Assembly: GCF_008329905.1 (NCBI RefSeq)
Contig: NZ_CP032155.1
Location: 3,782,001 to 3,846,000, forward strand
Direction of reading: 5' to 3'
Origin: Mycobacterium sp. ELW1
GTDB taxonomy: Bacteria > Actinomycetota > Actinomycetes > Mycobacteriales > Mycobacteriaceae
Length of the DNA: 64,000 nt
In this document: piece after piece, positions 55,022 through 64,000 of the stretch
Position numbering within the stretch: the stretch's first letter is position 1
How the letters are laid out: the number at the start of each line of letters is the position of its first letter
The notes under the pieces: model-generated
What the model was told of the DNA's origin: nothing
The model's input: the letters and a program-made list of their open reading frames with translations, nothing else
Databases searched by the model: none
Made by a program: the position numbers and the translations under genes

Positions 55022-55939
55022 TCAGGATACGTCCCGCCACCGGGCGATCACCTGGTCGGCAAGGTCGGGGGCGGCACCGTCGAGCCAGTGGATGCGATGG
55101 TCGCGGCGAAACCACGACCGCTGCCGGCGCACATACCGCCGGGTGCCGATGAAGGTCAGCTCGCGCGCCCGGGCCAGATCCTCATCTCCTGCGCCGGCAT
55201 CCAGCGCGTCGAGCACCTGGGCGTAGCCGAGTGCCCGGGCGGCGGTGACACCCTGACGCAGCCCGGCGTCGAGCAGCGCCCGCACCTCCACGACCAGGCC
55301 GGCCTCGAACATGAGGTCGGTGCGCCGCTCCAGGCGATCATCGAGAATGCTTGTGTCCCAATCTAATCCGATGATGACCGTGTCCCAGCGGGGCGCACCG
55401 ATCCGGGGCGCCGAGGCCGCGAACGGCTGGCCGGTCAGTTCGACCACCTCGAGCGCGCGCACGATCCGGCGGCCGTCGGTGGCCAGGATCGCCTCAGCCG
55501 CGGCGGGATCGCGGCGGCCCAGCTCGGCGTGCAGCGCGGCCACCCCGATCTCGGCGAGCTGGTGTTCCCACCGGGCCCGCACCTCGGGGTCGGTGGCCGG
55601 GAAGGCCCATTCGTCGAGCAGCGACTGTATGTAGAGCATCGACCCGCCCACGATCACGGGGGGCACTCCACGCGACGCGATGGTCTCGATGTCGGCGGCG
55701 GCGGCTTCCTGATAGCGCGCGACCGTCGCGGTCTGCGTCACGTCGAGGACGTCGAGCTGGTGGTGCGGGATGCCGCGCCGTTCGGCGACGGTGAGCTTGG
55801 CGGTGCCGATGTCCATGCCGCGGTACTGCTGCATGGCATCGGCGTTGACGATCTCGCCGCCGAGCCGTTCGGCGACGTCGAGGGCCAGTGCCGACTTCCC
55901 GGTGCCCGTCGGCCCGATGACGGCAATCGGTCTCGTCAT
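55022..55939 (-). CDS. miaA: tRNA dimethylallyltransferase
   Basis: 305 aa from ATG 55939, overlapping the previous gene's stop as ATGA; the longer frame is antisense noise. Adds the isopentenyl group to A37. P-loop [11 protein letters not shown] (about 8-18), [17 protein letters not shown] (about 31-47) and an inserted helical domain. Pairs functionally with miaB in this window, which methylthiolates the same base. Confidence 0.96.
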   Translation of the reverse strand: MTRPIAVIGPTGTGKSALALDVAERLGGEIVNADAMQQYRGMDIGTAKLTVAERRGIPHHQLDVLDVTQTATVARYQEAAAADIETIASRGVPPVIVGGSMLYIQSLLDEWAFPATDPEVRARWEHQLAEIGVAALHAELGRRDPAAAEAILATDGRRIVRALEVVELTGQPFAASAPRIGAPRWDTVIIGLDWDTSILDDRLERRTDLMFEAGLVVEVRALLDAGLRQGVTAARALGYAQVLDALDAGAGDEDLARARELTFIGTRRYVRRQRSWFRRDHRIHWLDGAAPDLADQVIARWRDVS

Positions 55940-56622
55940 GGACGCCACGTACCGACGAAGTACCCCACCCCGTACGGTGCGCCCCGCACCAGCTCGGTGG
56001 CCTCCTGCGGCCCGATTCCCATGAGCCCAGCCAGGACCTGGTAGGCGACCCGGCCGATGATGCCACCGGGCAGCCCGGCCAGCGCAGCACTGTCGCCAGA
56101 GGCCAGCGCATCGTCGAGGGCGGTTTGCGCGGCCGCCGCGTCGGGGTCGTAGCCGCCGGGCGCGGGCGGCGTCAGCGTGTTGGCGCCGTCGGCGACCACC
56201 AGGACACCGACCGGTTCCTCGGTGGCGTCGATCTCGGCGCGCAGCAGCCGGCCGAACTCGAGAGCCCGTTCGGCGTCGTGGTCGGCGTCGTACACCCGGA
56301 CCTGCGCCTGGGCCGACGGCTTCGCCTGCCCGCGCAGCCAGCCGGTGAACAGCGCGCAGAGCGGCAGCATCCGCACCCCGGCCTGCGCGTCCGGGGACAG
56401 CGTGACGGGAACGTCGACCCCGTAGCCGGCGAAGGTGCCGCAAGCGTCGGCCTCGATGGTCTGATCGGCCGCGCCGACGCCGATGGCGACCCAGCGATCG
56501 GGCAGTGCGGCGGCCGCCGTCAGCGCGGCATCGCGGAACTCGGCGACCTCGGCGGCGGCCGCACCGGCCAGTTCGGGCACCAGGACGGGCGCCGAGGGGG
56601 TCAGGACAACGGCGGACAGCAC
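55936..56622 (-). CDS. Conserved actinobacterial protein upstream of miaA
   Basis: 228 aa from GTG 56622 (TAGCGT ends 7 nt upstream); GTG 56631 would overlap that -10. Begins [18 protein letters not shown], and has a [13 protein letters not shown] region resembling class III extradiol dioxygenase-like (LigB/MEMO-fold) proteins; I cannot confirm metal ligands. Overlaps miaA by ATGA. Function unknown. Confidence 0.75.
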   Translation of the reverse strand: MLSAVVLTPSAPVLVPELAGAAAAEVAEFRDAALTAAAALPDRWVAIGVGAADQTIEADACGTFAGYGVDVPVTLSPDAQAGVRMLPLCALFTGWLRGQAKPSAQAQVRVYDADHDAERALEFGRLLRAEIDATEEPVGVLVVADGANTLTPPAPGGYDPDAAAAQTALDDALASGDSAALAGLPGGIIGRVAYQVLAGLMGIGPQEATELVRGAPYGVGYFVGTWRP

Positions 56623-56629
56623 GTCCCCC

Positions 56630-56635
56630 ACGCTA
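56630..56635 (-). promoter_or_regulatory. -10 element of the leaderless pre-miaA gene
   Basis: TAGCGT on the minus strand ends 7 nt before GTG 56622 and would start the miaA-dapF-hflX transcript. Confidence 0.5.
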
Positions 56636-56642
56636 GTGGCCG

Positions 56643-57527
56643 TCAGCCGGGCGCCGGCTCGGTGGGATCCGGCACCGGCGCGGCCTCGGTGCGGGCCAAC
56701 TCCACGGTTGCCGCGATCATCACCACGACGGCGATCACCAGAAACGCCCACCCGGACCGGCCGGGGCGCAACATCTCCCCGAGGATGGCGACGCCGAGAA
56801 CCGAGGCGACCAACGGTTCGCTGACCGTGACCGCCGGGAGCGACGCGGCCATCGACCCGGCTCGGAACGACGACTGCTGAATCGCCGTCGCCGCGATAGC
56901 CACGACTGCCCACACGTAGAGCTCGGGGAGCTTCAGTACCGCCACGATCCCGTCGTCGAGTTCGTCGACGACACCCTTCATCAGCACGGCGAACAATCCC
57001 CACAACGAACCCGCCACCAGCCCCAGCAAGACCGCGGCCAGCGGTTTGCCGCGAGCAACCCGCGCCCCCAGCAGGCATAGCACCAGCAGCGGACCGAGCG
57101 TGGCGGCCACCCAGCTCCACATCTCGAAGCCGGCCCGCGCCTGCCCCCTGGAGGGGTCGCCGACCGTGACGATCACGGCAACGGCCGCGGCCAGCAGCAC
57201 CGCCCAGATCCACTGGTAGCGGGTGATCCGCCGTCCCGCGAAGCGCGCGCTCAGCGGCAGCGCGAACAGCAGGGAGGTCACGATCAGCGCCTGCACCAGA
57301 AGGACCGAGCCGAACCCCAGGGCAGCGGCCTGCAACACGAATCCGCCGGCGGCCACCAGGCTGCCCAGCCACCAGGTCTTGTCCCTGAGCAAGTGCAGGA
57401 ACAGGGCGATGGGACCGACCTGCTCATCGGTGACGTCGTGGGCGGAACGTTGCTGGATGACGTCACCGATCGCGATCAACAGCGCGGCCCCGAGGGCGAA
57501 CAGGGTGGCGATGTCCGACCTGTGCAT
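56643..57527 (-). CDS. EamA/DMT-type membrane transporter
   Basis: 294 aa from ATG 57527 with GAGGAG 7-12 nt upstream. Nine or ten membrane helices in two similar halves. Start MHRSDIATLFALGAALLIAIGDVIQQRSA resembles the Mg/nucleotide-sugar-type DMT branch. Substrate unknown. The region 57528-57742, before the divergent DUF349 gene, is 215 bp of GC-rich sequence with no clear gene. Confidence 0.82.
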   Translation of the reverse strand: MHRSDIATLFALGAALLIAIGDVIQQRSAHDVTDEQVGPIALFLHLLRDKTWWLGSLVAAGGFVLQAAALGFGSVLLVQALIVTSLLFALPLSARFAGRRITRYQWIWAVLLAAAVAVIVTVGDPSRGQARAGFEMWSWVAATLGPLLVLCLLGARVARGKPLAAVLLGLVAGSLWGLFAVLMKGVVDELDDGIVAVLKLPELYVWAVVAIAATAIQQSSFRAGSMAASLPAVTVSEPLVASVLGVAILGEMLRPGRSGWAFLVIAVVVMIAATVELARTEAAPVPDPTEPAPG

Positions 57528-57742
57528 CACTGATCTCCTCGTGCTCGGGCAGTCAGCGTGCCCGCCGATTGGCGCCGTCCGCAACCTCAGACCCGCCAAC
57601 CCGGGCGCATGGGTGGCATCGACCTGGTTCAATACCAACGAGGACGGCGGCCGTGACCACGGTCGCCGGACGTGCAGCAGTGGCGCCGCGTCGCGCGGCA
57701 GATGCGCGGGAACACCGCGCGGAGGGTAGGTGAGGCGAGCCC

Positions 57743-59068
57743 ATGACGATCGACCAACCCAGCGCCGACGGAGCCCCGAAGCCGGCTCCCCGACCGGGAC
57801 CGCCGAGACCCGTCCCGAAACCCCACGCACCCACCGCCCCCGTGGTGCTGCCGCCATCCAGCGACCCGCACCGGTTCGGTCGCGTCGATGACGACGGCAC
57901 GGTCTGGTTGATCACCTCGGACGGCGAACGCACCATCGGCTCGTGGCAGGCCGGCGACACCGAGGCGGCCTTCGCCCACTTCGGAAGGCGCTTCGAAGAT
58001 CTCGCCACCGAGGTCACGCTGATGGAGACTCGGCTGGCCTCCGGCACCGGTGATGCGCGCAAGATCAAAGCGGCGGCCGCCTCTCTGGCTGAAACCCTGC
58101 CCACGGCAAGCGTTCTCGGCGACCTTGACGCACTGGCCGCGCGGCTCGCCGCAATCCGCGACCACGCCGAGGAAACCGCGGCGGCCGACCGGGCCCGGCG
58201 CGAGCAACACCGGGCCGAGCAGACCGCGCGCAAGGAGGCGCTGGCCGCCGAGGCCGAGGAACTGGCGACGAATTCCACCCAGTGGAAGGCCGCCGGCGAC
58301 CGGCTGCGCACGATCCTCGACGAGTGGCGCACCATCACCGGCCTGGACCGCAAGACCGACGACGCGTTGTGGAAGCGCTACTCGGCGGCCCGCGAAACGT
58401 TCAACCGGCGCCGGGGCTCGCACTTCGCCGACCTGGACCGCGAACGCGCCGGCGCCAGGCAGGCCAAGGAGCAGTTGTGCGTGCGCGCCGAGGAGCTGTC
58501 CGGCTCCACCGACTGGTCGGCGACGGCCTCGGCGTTCCGCGATCTGCTCGCCGAGTGGAAGGCGGCCGGCCGGGCCGCCAAGGACGTCGACGACACCCTG
58601 TGGCATCGGTTCAAGGCGGCCCAGGACACCTTCTTCGCCGCGCGCAATGCGGTGAATGCCGAGCGCGACACCGAATTCCAGGCCAACGCCACCGCCAAGG
58701 AGGCCCTGCTGGCCGAAGCGGAGAAGCTCGACACGACCAACCCGGACGCGGCCCGGTCGGCATTGCGGACCATCACCGACAAGTGGGATGCGATCGGCAA
58801 GGTGCCTCGGGAGCGGTCGGCCGATTTGGAACGCCGGTTGCGTGCGGTGGAGAAGAAGGTGCGCGACGCCGCCGACTCGGGGCGGACCGATCCGCAGGCT
58901 GCGGCCCGCGCCGAACAGTTCCGCGCCCGGGTCGAGCAGTTCGAGCGGCAGGCCGAGAAGGCCGAAGCCGCGGGCCGTACCAAGGATGCCGAAGCGGCCA
59001 GGGCCAGCGCCGAGCAGTGGCGGCAGTGGGCCGACGCGGCAGTCGAGTCGCTCAGTAAGAAGCGCTAA
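57743..59068 (+). CDS. DUF349 helical repeat protein
   Basis: 441 aa, cytosolic and mostly helical. Pro-rich N-terminus (about 10-40), a folded segment with [21 protein letters not shown] (about 48-68), then at least two DUF349 repeats (about 175-235 and 250-315) with LDEWRTI and LAEWKAAG, DDxLWxRxxAAxxxF, and a third partial copy. C-terminal helix of Ala/Glu/Arg. Function unknown. Stop overlaps the next gene's stop in CTAA. Confidence 0.85.
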   Translation: MTIDQPSADGAPKPAPRPGPPRPVPKPHAPTAPVVLPPSSDPHRFGRVDDDGTVWLITSDGERTIGSWQAGDTEAAFAHFGRRFEDLATEVTLMETRLASGTGDARKIKAAAASLAETLPTASVLGDLDALAARLAAIRDHAEETAAADRARREQHRAEQTARKEALAAEAEELATNSTQWKAAGDRLRTILDEWRTITGLDRKTDDALWKRYSAARETFNRRRGSHFADLDRERAGARQAKEQLCVRAEELSGSTDWSATASAFRDLLAEWKAAGRAAKDVDDTLWHRFKAAQDTFFAARNAVNAERDTEFQANATAKEALLAEAEKLDTTNPDAARSALRTITDKWDAIGKVPRERSADLERRLRAVEKKVRDAADSGRTDPQAAARAEQFRARVEQFERQAEKAEAAGRTKDAEAARASAEQWRQWADAAVESLSKKR

Positions 59069-59661
59069 CCCTCGGCGGGCGGCTGCTTGCGCTCACGACG
59101 GTCGACGTCGTCGAGCAGGCTGCGGGATTGGCCTTCCCTCGCCGCGAGGCGGCGCTGTTCCTCGGCCGCCAGCTGCACCGCGGTGCGCGTCCAGACCACC
59201 CGCGCCCAGTGGAAGGTCAGCAGGATGACCGCCAGCCACCCCACCAGCAAGCCGATGCCCGGGCCGGGATGGCCGTGCACGGCGGTCTGACGGGACCAGA
59301 CCGCCAGCAACCCGAGCGCGCAGGACAGCGCCGATCCGGCAAGGGCGATCCAGGCCAGGACCCAGCGCCGGGTGGTCAGTGCCAGCATCGAGAAGCCGAC
59401 GCCGAACACCAGCGCGAACCAGCTGAACAGCCGAGACGGTAGGGCGATACCCACACTGATGGCCTTGTCGTCGCCCATCAGGACGTCGACGCCGCGGGCG
59501 GCGCCGGTGTGCGGCAGGATCAGCGACACCAGCAGGACGAACACCAGGATCGCCACCACCATGGCGCGAGCGCCCGGCTCGATCTCACCGGCGACCTTGC
59601 GTTCGGCCTTCTCCATGTCAGAGCGGTAGGCCTCGCTCGGATCTTCGTCCTGGCGACTCAT
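59065..59661 (-). CDS. Small four-helix membrane protein after miaB
   Basis: 198 aa from ATG 59661, which overlaps the miaB stop as ATGA; an upstream in-frame start at 59670 is not needed. Four membrane helices between about 35 and 155; charged Arg/Glu-rich cytosolic tail. Function unknown; conserved next to miaB in mycobacteria. Confidence 0.85.
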   Translation of the reverse strand: MSRQDEDPSEAYRSDMEKAERKVAGEIEPGARAMVVAILVFVLLVSLILPHTGAARGVDVLMGDDKAISVGIALPSRLFSWFALVFGVGFSMLALTTRRWVLAWIALAGSALSCALGLLAVWSRQTAVHGHPGPGIGLLVGWLAVILLTFHWARVVWTRTAVQLAAEEQRRLAAREGQSRSLLDDVDRRERKQPPAEG

Positions 59662-61184
59662 TGCTGGCATCCCGTCGTTTCCTCGATCTGCGGTCTGCCC
59701 ACCGGCGGCAGCCCCAGGCCGACGGTACGGGGCCGTTGCCCGGCGGCGTGGGCGTCGCCGGCACGGGTGCGGCGGTGACCCAGCAGCGGCGCATCGGCGA
59801 TCAGGTGGTGCGGAGCGGCGCCGGTGACCGTGGTGGTGACGATGTCGCCGGGGCGCGGGGTGGCATCGCCCGGCGTGAAATGCACCAGCCGGCCGTCGCG
59901 GGCGCGTCCGCTCATCCGGGCGGTGCTGGCGTCTTTGCGGCCCTCGCCGGTGGCCACCAGCAATTCGACCTCACGACCGATCTGCGCGGTGTTCTCCTCG
60001 AAGGAGATCTGCTCCTGCAGCTCGATGAGTCGGTTATAACGTTCCTGCACAACGGCTTTCGGAAGCTGACCGTCGAGTTCGGCTGCCGGGGTGCCGGGCC
60101 GCTTGGAGTACTGGAAGGTGAACGCGGTGCTGAACCGGGCCTGGCGCACCACGTCCAGGGTGGCGGCGAAGTCGTCCTCGGTTTCGCCGGGGAAGCCGAC
60201 GATGATGTCGGTGGTGATCGCCGCATCCGGCATCGCCGCGCGTACCCGGTCGATGATGCCGAGATACTTCTCGGCACGGTAGGAGCGCCGCATCGCCCGC
60301 AGCATGCGGTCCGACCCGGACTGCAGCGGCATGTGAAGGGCGGGGCAGACATTCGGGGTCTGGGCCATCGCCTCGATGACGTCGTCGGTGAACTCGGCCG
60401 GGTGCGGTGAGGTGAACCGGACCCGCTCCAGTCCGTCGATGCGCCCGCAATCACGCAGCAGTGCGGCGAAGGCGCCACGATCGCGCGGGGTGCCTGGGTC
60501 GGCGAACGAGACTCCGTAGGCGTTGACGTTCTGTCCCAGCAGGGTGATCTCCAGCACGCCCTGATCGACCAGCGACTGCACCTCGGCGAGGATTTCGTCG
60601 GGCCGGCGGTCCACCTCCTTGCCGCGCAGCGCAGGCACGATGCAGAACGTGCAGGTGTTGTTGCAGCCAACTGAGATGGAAACCCATGCAGCGTAGGCGG
60701 ATTCGCGTGCAGCGGGCAGCGTGGAGGGGAATTCCCGCAGGGACTCGGCGATTTCGACCTGAGCCTGCCGGTTGTGCCGGGCCCGCTCGAGCAGCGTGGG
60801 CAGTGAGCCGATGTTGTGGGTGCCGAAGACCACGTCGACCCACGGCGCTTTCTTCAGCAGGCCTTCGCGGTCCTTCTGGGCCAGGCAGCCGCCCACCGCG
60901 ATCTGCATGTCGGGGTCGGCCTGCTTGCGCGGGGCCAGATGGCTGATGTTGCCGTACAGCTTGTTGTCAGCATTTTCCCGGACCGCGCAGGTGTTGAACA
61001 CCACCACGTCGGCGTCGGTGCCCTCGGGCGCGCGGTGATATCCGGCGGCCTCGAGCAGCCCGGCGAGCCGCTCGGAATCGTGGACGTTCATCTGACAGCC
61101 GTAGGTGCGGACCTGGTAGGTACGACCTTCGCCCGAACCGGGCAGTTCGCCCGCCGGATTGTCGTTGGTCAGCACCGATGTCAC
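59658..61184 (-). CDS. miaB: tRNA-2-methylthio-N6-dimethylallyladenosine synthase
   Basis: 508 aa from GTG 61184 (TACGAT 6 nt upstream, leaderless). Radical SAM methylthiotransferase. MTTase domain with NTCAVRE near 65 and GGCLAQ near 98, radical SAM cluster [11 protein letters not shown] near 174, TRAM domain about 385-455. Needs two 4Fe-4S clusters. Confidence 0.96.
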   Translation of the reverse strand: MTSVLTNDNPAGELPGSGEGRTYQVRTYGCQMNVHDSERLAGLLEAAGYHRAPEGTDADVVVFNTCAVRENADNKLYGNISHLAPRKQADPDMQIAVGGCLAQKDREGLLKKAPWVDVVFGTHNIGSLPTLLERARHNRQAQVEIAESLREFPSTLPAARESAYAAWVSISVGCNNTCTFCIVPALRGKEVDRRPDEILAEVQSLVDQGVLEITLLGQNVNAYGVSFADPGTPRDRGAFAALLRDCGRIDGLERVRFTSPHPAEFTDDVIEAMAQTPNVCPALHMPLQSGSDRMLRAMRRSYRAEKYLGIIDRVRAAMPDAAITTDIIVGFPGETEDDFAATLDVVRQARFSTAFTFQYSKRPGTPAAELDGQLPKAVVQERYNRLIELQEQISFEENTAQIGREVELLVATGEGRKDASTARMSGRARDGRLVHFTPGDATPRPGDIVTTTVTGAAPHHLIADAPLLGHRRTRAGDAHAAGQRPRTVGLGLPPVGRPQIEETTGCQQ

Positions 61185-61190
61185 GTGCTC

Positions 61191-61196
61191 ATCGTA
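61191..61196 (-). promoter_or_regulatory. -10 element of leaderless miaB
   Basis: TACGAT on the minus strand ends 6 nt before GTG 61184. Confidence 0.55.
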
Positions 61197-61263
61197 CGGA
61201 GCACTGCGAGGCGGTGAGAAATCGCGGATCGGTCAACGCTCGGCAAACTGGGGGTTACCTGGG

Positions 61264-61269
61264 TAGGGT
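61264..61269 (+). promoter_or_regulatory. -10 element of leaderless gluA
   Basis: TAGGGT ends 8 nt before ATG 61278. Confidence 0.45.
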
Positions 61270-61277
61270 CTGAACGC

Positions 61278-62030
61278 ATGGGGCGCAGCGGCGAGAAGCC
61301 GATGATCTCGATCCAGGGCGTCAACAAGCATTTCGGCGACCTGCATGTTCTGAAAGACATCGACCTTGAGGTCGACCGCGGCCAAGTGGTGGTGGTGCTG
61401 GGGCCGTCGGGGTCGGGCAAGTCGACCTTGTGCCGCACGATCAACCGCCTGGAAACCATCGACTCGGGCACCATCACCATCGACGGTGAGCAATTGCCTT
61501 CGGAGGGGCGCAAACTCGCGCAGTTGCGCGCCGATGTGGGCATGGTCTTCCAGTCGTTCAACCTGTTCGCGCACAAGACCATCCTGGACAACGTCGCCCT
61601 CGCTCCGGTGAAGGTGCGCAAGGTGGCCAAGGACAAGGCCCGCGAACACGCTATGTCGTTGCTGGAACGGGTGGGTGTTGCCAACCAGGCAGACAAATAC
61701 CCAGCCCAGCTGTCCGGCGGCCAGCAGCAGCGGGTGGCCATCGCACGTTCGCTGGCGATGAAGCCGAAGGTGATGTTGTTCGACGAGCCGACCAGTGCGC
61801 TCGACCCGGAGATGATCAACGAAGTGCTCGATGTCATGACCTCGCTGGCCTCCGAGGGCATGACGATGGTGGTGGTCACCCACGAGATGGGCTTCGCCCG
61901 TCGCGCCGCCAACCGGGTGGTGTTCATGGCCGACGGAGCGGTCGTGGAGGACGCCCCGCCGGTCGAGTTCTTCGACAACCCGCGCTCGGAGCGCGCCAAA
62001 GACTTCCTCGGCAAGATCCTCAACCACTAG
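61278..62030 (+). CDS. gluA: Glutamate ABC transporter ATPase
   Basis: 250 aa. Walker [11 protein letters not shown]-loop in MVFQSFNLF, signature LSGGQQQRV, Walker [13 protein letters not shown] and H-switch VVVTHEM are intact. First gene of a GluABCD-like operon for polar amino acid (glutamate/glutamine) uptake; substrate from synteny with corynebacterial gluABCD, from memory. Confidence 0.9.
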   Translation: MGRSGEKPMISIQGVNKHFGDLHVLKDIDLEVDRGQVVVVLGPSGSGKSTLCRTINRLETIDSGTITIDGEQLPSEGRKLAQLRADVGMVFQSFNLFAHKTILDNVALAPVKVRKVAKDKAREHAMSLLERVGVANQADKYPAQLSGGQQQRVAIARSLAMKPKVMLFDEPTSALDPEMINEVLDVMTSLASEGMTMVVVTHEMGFARRAANRVVFMADGAVVEDAPPVEFFDNPRSERAKDFLGKILNH

Positions 62031-62050
62031 GGCGAAAGGAACACCCGCTG

Positions 62051-62887
62051 ATGCCTATTCTTTCTGGCCAGTCCCGGCCACGTTTTTCCTGGCGGCTCGT
62101 CGGCGCCGCCGTGCTGGCCGTCGCGTTGCCGTTCGCCGCGACCGGGTGTGGTGGCGGTGGCAGCGGCGACAAGCTGGTCATCGGCACCAAGTTCGACCAG
62201 CCCGGCCTGGGGTTGAAGAACCCGGACGGCACGATGAGCGGCTTCGACGTCGACGTCGCCAAGTACGTCGCCAAGGAGCTCGGCTACCCCGAGGACAAGA
62301 TCGAGTGGAAGGAATCCCCCTCCGGCCAGCGGGAGAACCTGATCCAGAACGGTCAGGTGAAGTACATCGTCGCGACCTACTCGATCACCGACTCGCGTAA
62401 GCAGAAGGTCGATTTCGCCGGCCCGTACCTGGTGACCGGACAGTCCCTGCTGGTTCGCGCCGACAACACCGACATCACCGGCGCGGAGTCGCTGCAGAAC
62501 AACAAGAAGCTGTGCTCGGTCAGCGGGTCGACCCCGGCGCAGCGGATCAAGGACAAGTACCCGGGTGTCCAACTGCAGCAGTACGACACGTACTCGGCGT
62601 GCGTCGAGGCGCTGAAGAACGGCGCGATCGACGCGGTGACCACCGACGAGGTGATCCTGGCCGGCTACGCCGCACAGTCGCCCGGCGCTTTCAAGATCGT
62701 CGGCCAGCCGTTCTCCGAGGAGCGCTACGGCATCGGGCTCAAGAAGGGCGACAAGGAGCTGTGCACCAAGATCACTGACGCGGTGAAGAAGATGGAAGCC
62801 GACGGCTCCTGGAAGGCGGCGTTCGACAAGAACCTCGGCCCCGCCGGCATCACCGCTCCGGCGCCGCCGGCACTCGACGGCTGCTGA
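62051..62887 (+). CDS. gluB: Glutamate-binding lipoprotein
   Basis: 278 aa. Sec leader with lipobox AATGC (cysteine near 33). SBP family 3 fold: IGTKFDQPGLGLKN, MSGFDVDVAKYVAKELG, PYLVTGQSLLVRA, and DAVTTDEVILAGYA. 20 bp after gluA, ribosome site AAAGGAA. Two cysteines in the fold could form a disulfide. Confidence 0.9.
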   Translation: MPILSGQSRPRFSWRLVGAAVLAVALPFAATGCGGGGSGDKLVIGTKFDQPGLGLKNPDGTMSGFDVDVAKYVAKELGYPEDKIEWKESPSGQRENLIQNGQVKYIVATYSITDSRKQKVDFAGPYLVTGQSLLVRADNTDITGAESLQNNKKLCSVSGSTPAQRIKDKYPGVQLQQYDTYSACVEALKNGAIDAVTTDEVILAGYAAQSPGAFKIVGQPFSEERYGIGLKKGDKELCTKITDAVKKMEADGSWKAAFDKNLGPAGITAPAPPALDGC

Positions 62888-62899
62888 GGTCGCGCGGGC

Positions 62900-63580
62900 G
62901 TGGACATCTTCAGCGAGTATCGCGGCCAGATATTCGAGGCGTTCTGGACCACGATTCAGCTCACGGTGTTCTCCGCGATCGGGGCGCTGATACTGGGCAC
63001 GGTGCTGGCCGCGATGCGAATGGCACCGGTGCCGATGCTCAACTGGCTGGGCACCACCTACGTCAATGTGGTGCGCAATACTCCGCTGACGTTGATCATC
63101 CTGTTCTGCTCGTTCGGTCTTGCGCAGACGCTGGGCATCACGCTGGTGGACACGAACTCGCCAACGTCGATCGAGGACAGTAACTTTCGGCTTGCGGTAC
63201 TCGGGCTGACGGTCTACACCGCGTCTTTCGTCTGCGAGACCGTGCGCTCAGGAGTGAACACCGTGCCGATCGGCCAGGCCGAAGCAGCCCGTTCGCTGGG
63301 CTTCACGTTCGGACAGAACCTGCGGATGATCCTGTTGCCGCAGGCATTCCGTTCGGTGATCATTCCGCTCGGCTCGGTGCTGATCGCGTTGACCAAAAAC
63401 ACCACGATCGCCTCGGCCATCGGGGTTGCCGAGGCGGCGCTGCTGATGAAGGGGATGATCGAGAACACCGCCGCGCTGGTGGCGGTCGGCACGATCTTCG
63501 CGCTGGGCTTCGTGATCCTCACCCTGCCGTTGGGGCTGCTGTTCGGGTGGCTGGGTAAGCGTCTGGCGGTGGCGAGGTGA
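62900..63580 (+). CDS. gluC: Glutamate ABC transporter permease 1
   Basis: 226 aa from GTG 62900. HisM-type inner-membrane subunit with five helices; EAA-like loop GQAEAARSLGFTFGQNLRMILLPQ. Overlaps gluD by GTGA. Confidence 0.9.
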   Translation: MDIFSEYRGQIFEAFWTTIQLTVFSAIGALILGTVLAAMRMAPVPMLNWLGTTYVNVVRNTPLTLIILFCSFGLAQTLGITLVDTNSPTSIEDSNFRLAVLGLTVYTASFVCETVRSGVNTVPIGQAEAARSLGFTFGQNLRMILLPQAFRSVIIPLGSVLIALTKNTTIASAIGVAEAALLMKGMIENTAALVAVGTIFALGFVILTLPLGLLFGWLGKRLAVAR

Positions 63581-64000
63581 GCACGGCTTCGGTCCTCTTC
63601 GACGCGCCGGGCCCGCGGGCGCGGGTCCGCAACCGGATCATCACTCTGGTGACGATCGTCGTTGCCGCCCTGGTGGTCTGGGCGGTGATCGCCAAGCTCG
63701 CCGGCAAGGGACAGCTGACGGCGGCCAAATGGCAGCCGTTCCTGACCGGCAATCTCTGGAAGACCTACGTGCTGCCGGGCGTCGAAGGCACGCTGACGGC
63801 AGCGGGACTGTCGATCGTGCTGGCGGTGATCCTCGGTTTCGCCCTCGGCGTGGGGAGGTTGTCACGCGTCGGCTGGATCCGCTGGCCGTCGGCGGTGATC
63901 GTGGAGTTCTTCCGCGCCGTGCCGGTGCTGATCATGATGATCTTCGCGTACTTCCTGTTCGCGCTCTACGACGTGTTTATGTCGACGCATCTGGCGCTGG
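63577..64000 (+). CDS. gluD: Glutamate ABC transporter permease 2, cut by right edge
   Basis: GTG 63577 overlaps the gluC stop. About 141 residues are visible: an N-terminal loop, a helix near 23-43, and the EFFRAVPVLIMM segment typical of HisM-type permeases. C-terminus lies outside. Confidence 0.88.
   Translation, partial: MSTASVLFDAPGPRARVRNRIITLVTIVVAALVVWAVIAKLAGKGQLTAAKWQPFLTGNLWKTYVLPGVEGTLTAAGLSIVLAVILGFALGVGRLSRVGWIRWPSAVIVEFFRAVPVLIMMIFAYFLFALYDVFMSTHLAL

Noticed and set aside
1..64000. CRISPR arrays, tRNA or rRNA genes, IS elements, prophage
   Set aside because: No direct-repeat array, tRNA-like fold, transposase or phage gene was seen.

Overview
The window is a gene-dense, high-GC actinobacterial chromosome segment. 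It almost certainly comes from a Mycobacterium/Mycolicibacterium, probably a rapid grower. The evidence is the block order hemQ-hemY-hemE, dxs, dut, suhB-ppgK-sigA, sigB-ideR, sthA, nrdR-lexA, fadE20, hflX-dapF-miaA, miaB. From memory this follows the M. tuberculosis order of roughly Rv2676c to Rv2733c. Frequent GTG starts and leaderless genes with a TANNNT -10 box 6-8 nt before the start codon fit the same group. No tRNA, rRNA, IS element, prophage or CRISPR array was seen, and no gene-free stretch exceeds about 220 bp.

Layout. 1-7141: three tandem minus-strand paralogues, each a multi-pass membrane domain followed by GGDEF and EAL domains; the first is cut by the window edge. 7237-10404: the heme genes hemE-hemY-hemQ of the coproporphyrin branch. 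10549-16225: DUF3000, an RNase D-like exonuclease, a PsiE-like protein, dxs and nhaA. 16293-20939: an rRNA methyltransferase, a KimA-like potassium permease and a divergent pair of TrkA/RCK proteins. 20936-26390: an MFS pump, small conserved genes, dut and DUF3093/DUF4193. 26561-30612: cei, suhB, ppgK and sigA. 30629-36880: a serine hydrolase, RidA, DUF952, YihY, small proteins, sigB under a SigE/SigH-type promoter, and ideR.

36887-45190: DUF4192, sthA, a secreted trypsin-like lipoprotein, a PAC2 protein, an alpha/beta hydrolase, PhzF, nrdR, and the SOS pair chiZ/lexA with SOS boxes. 45209-52678: an LGFP-repeat membrane protein, fadE20 with a palindromic operator, a BisC-type molybdoenzyme and a secreted PE-PPE-domain hydrolase. 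52675-61184: hflX, dapF, miaA, a DmpA-less small conserved gene, an EamA-type permease, a DUF349 protein, a small membrane protein and miaB. 61278-64000: a GluABCD-type glutamate ABC transporter, cut by the right edge.

How it works together: most of the window is core housekeeping (heme, isoprenoid, diaminopimelate, tRNA modification) combined with global regulators (SigA, SigB, IdeR, LexA, NrdR). The accessory parts are the c-di-GMP triplet, nhaA, the MFS pump, the serine hydrolase, the trypsin-like lipoprotein, the BisC-like enzyme and the PE-PPE hydrolase. The points most worth a second look are the triplicated c-di-GMP genes beside the heme operon, the KimA plus RCK arrangement, the bidirectional -10 between dut and DUF3093, the LGFP/transmembrane/acidic/C-terminal module protein, and the fadE20 operator.
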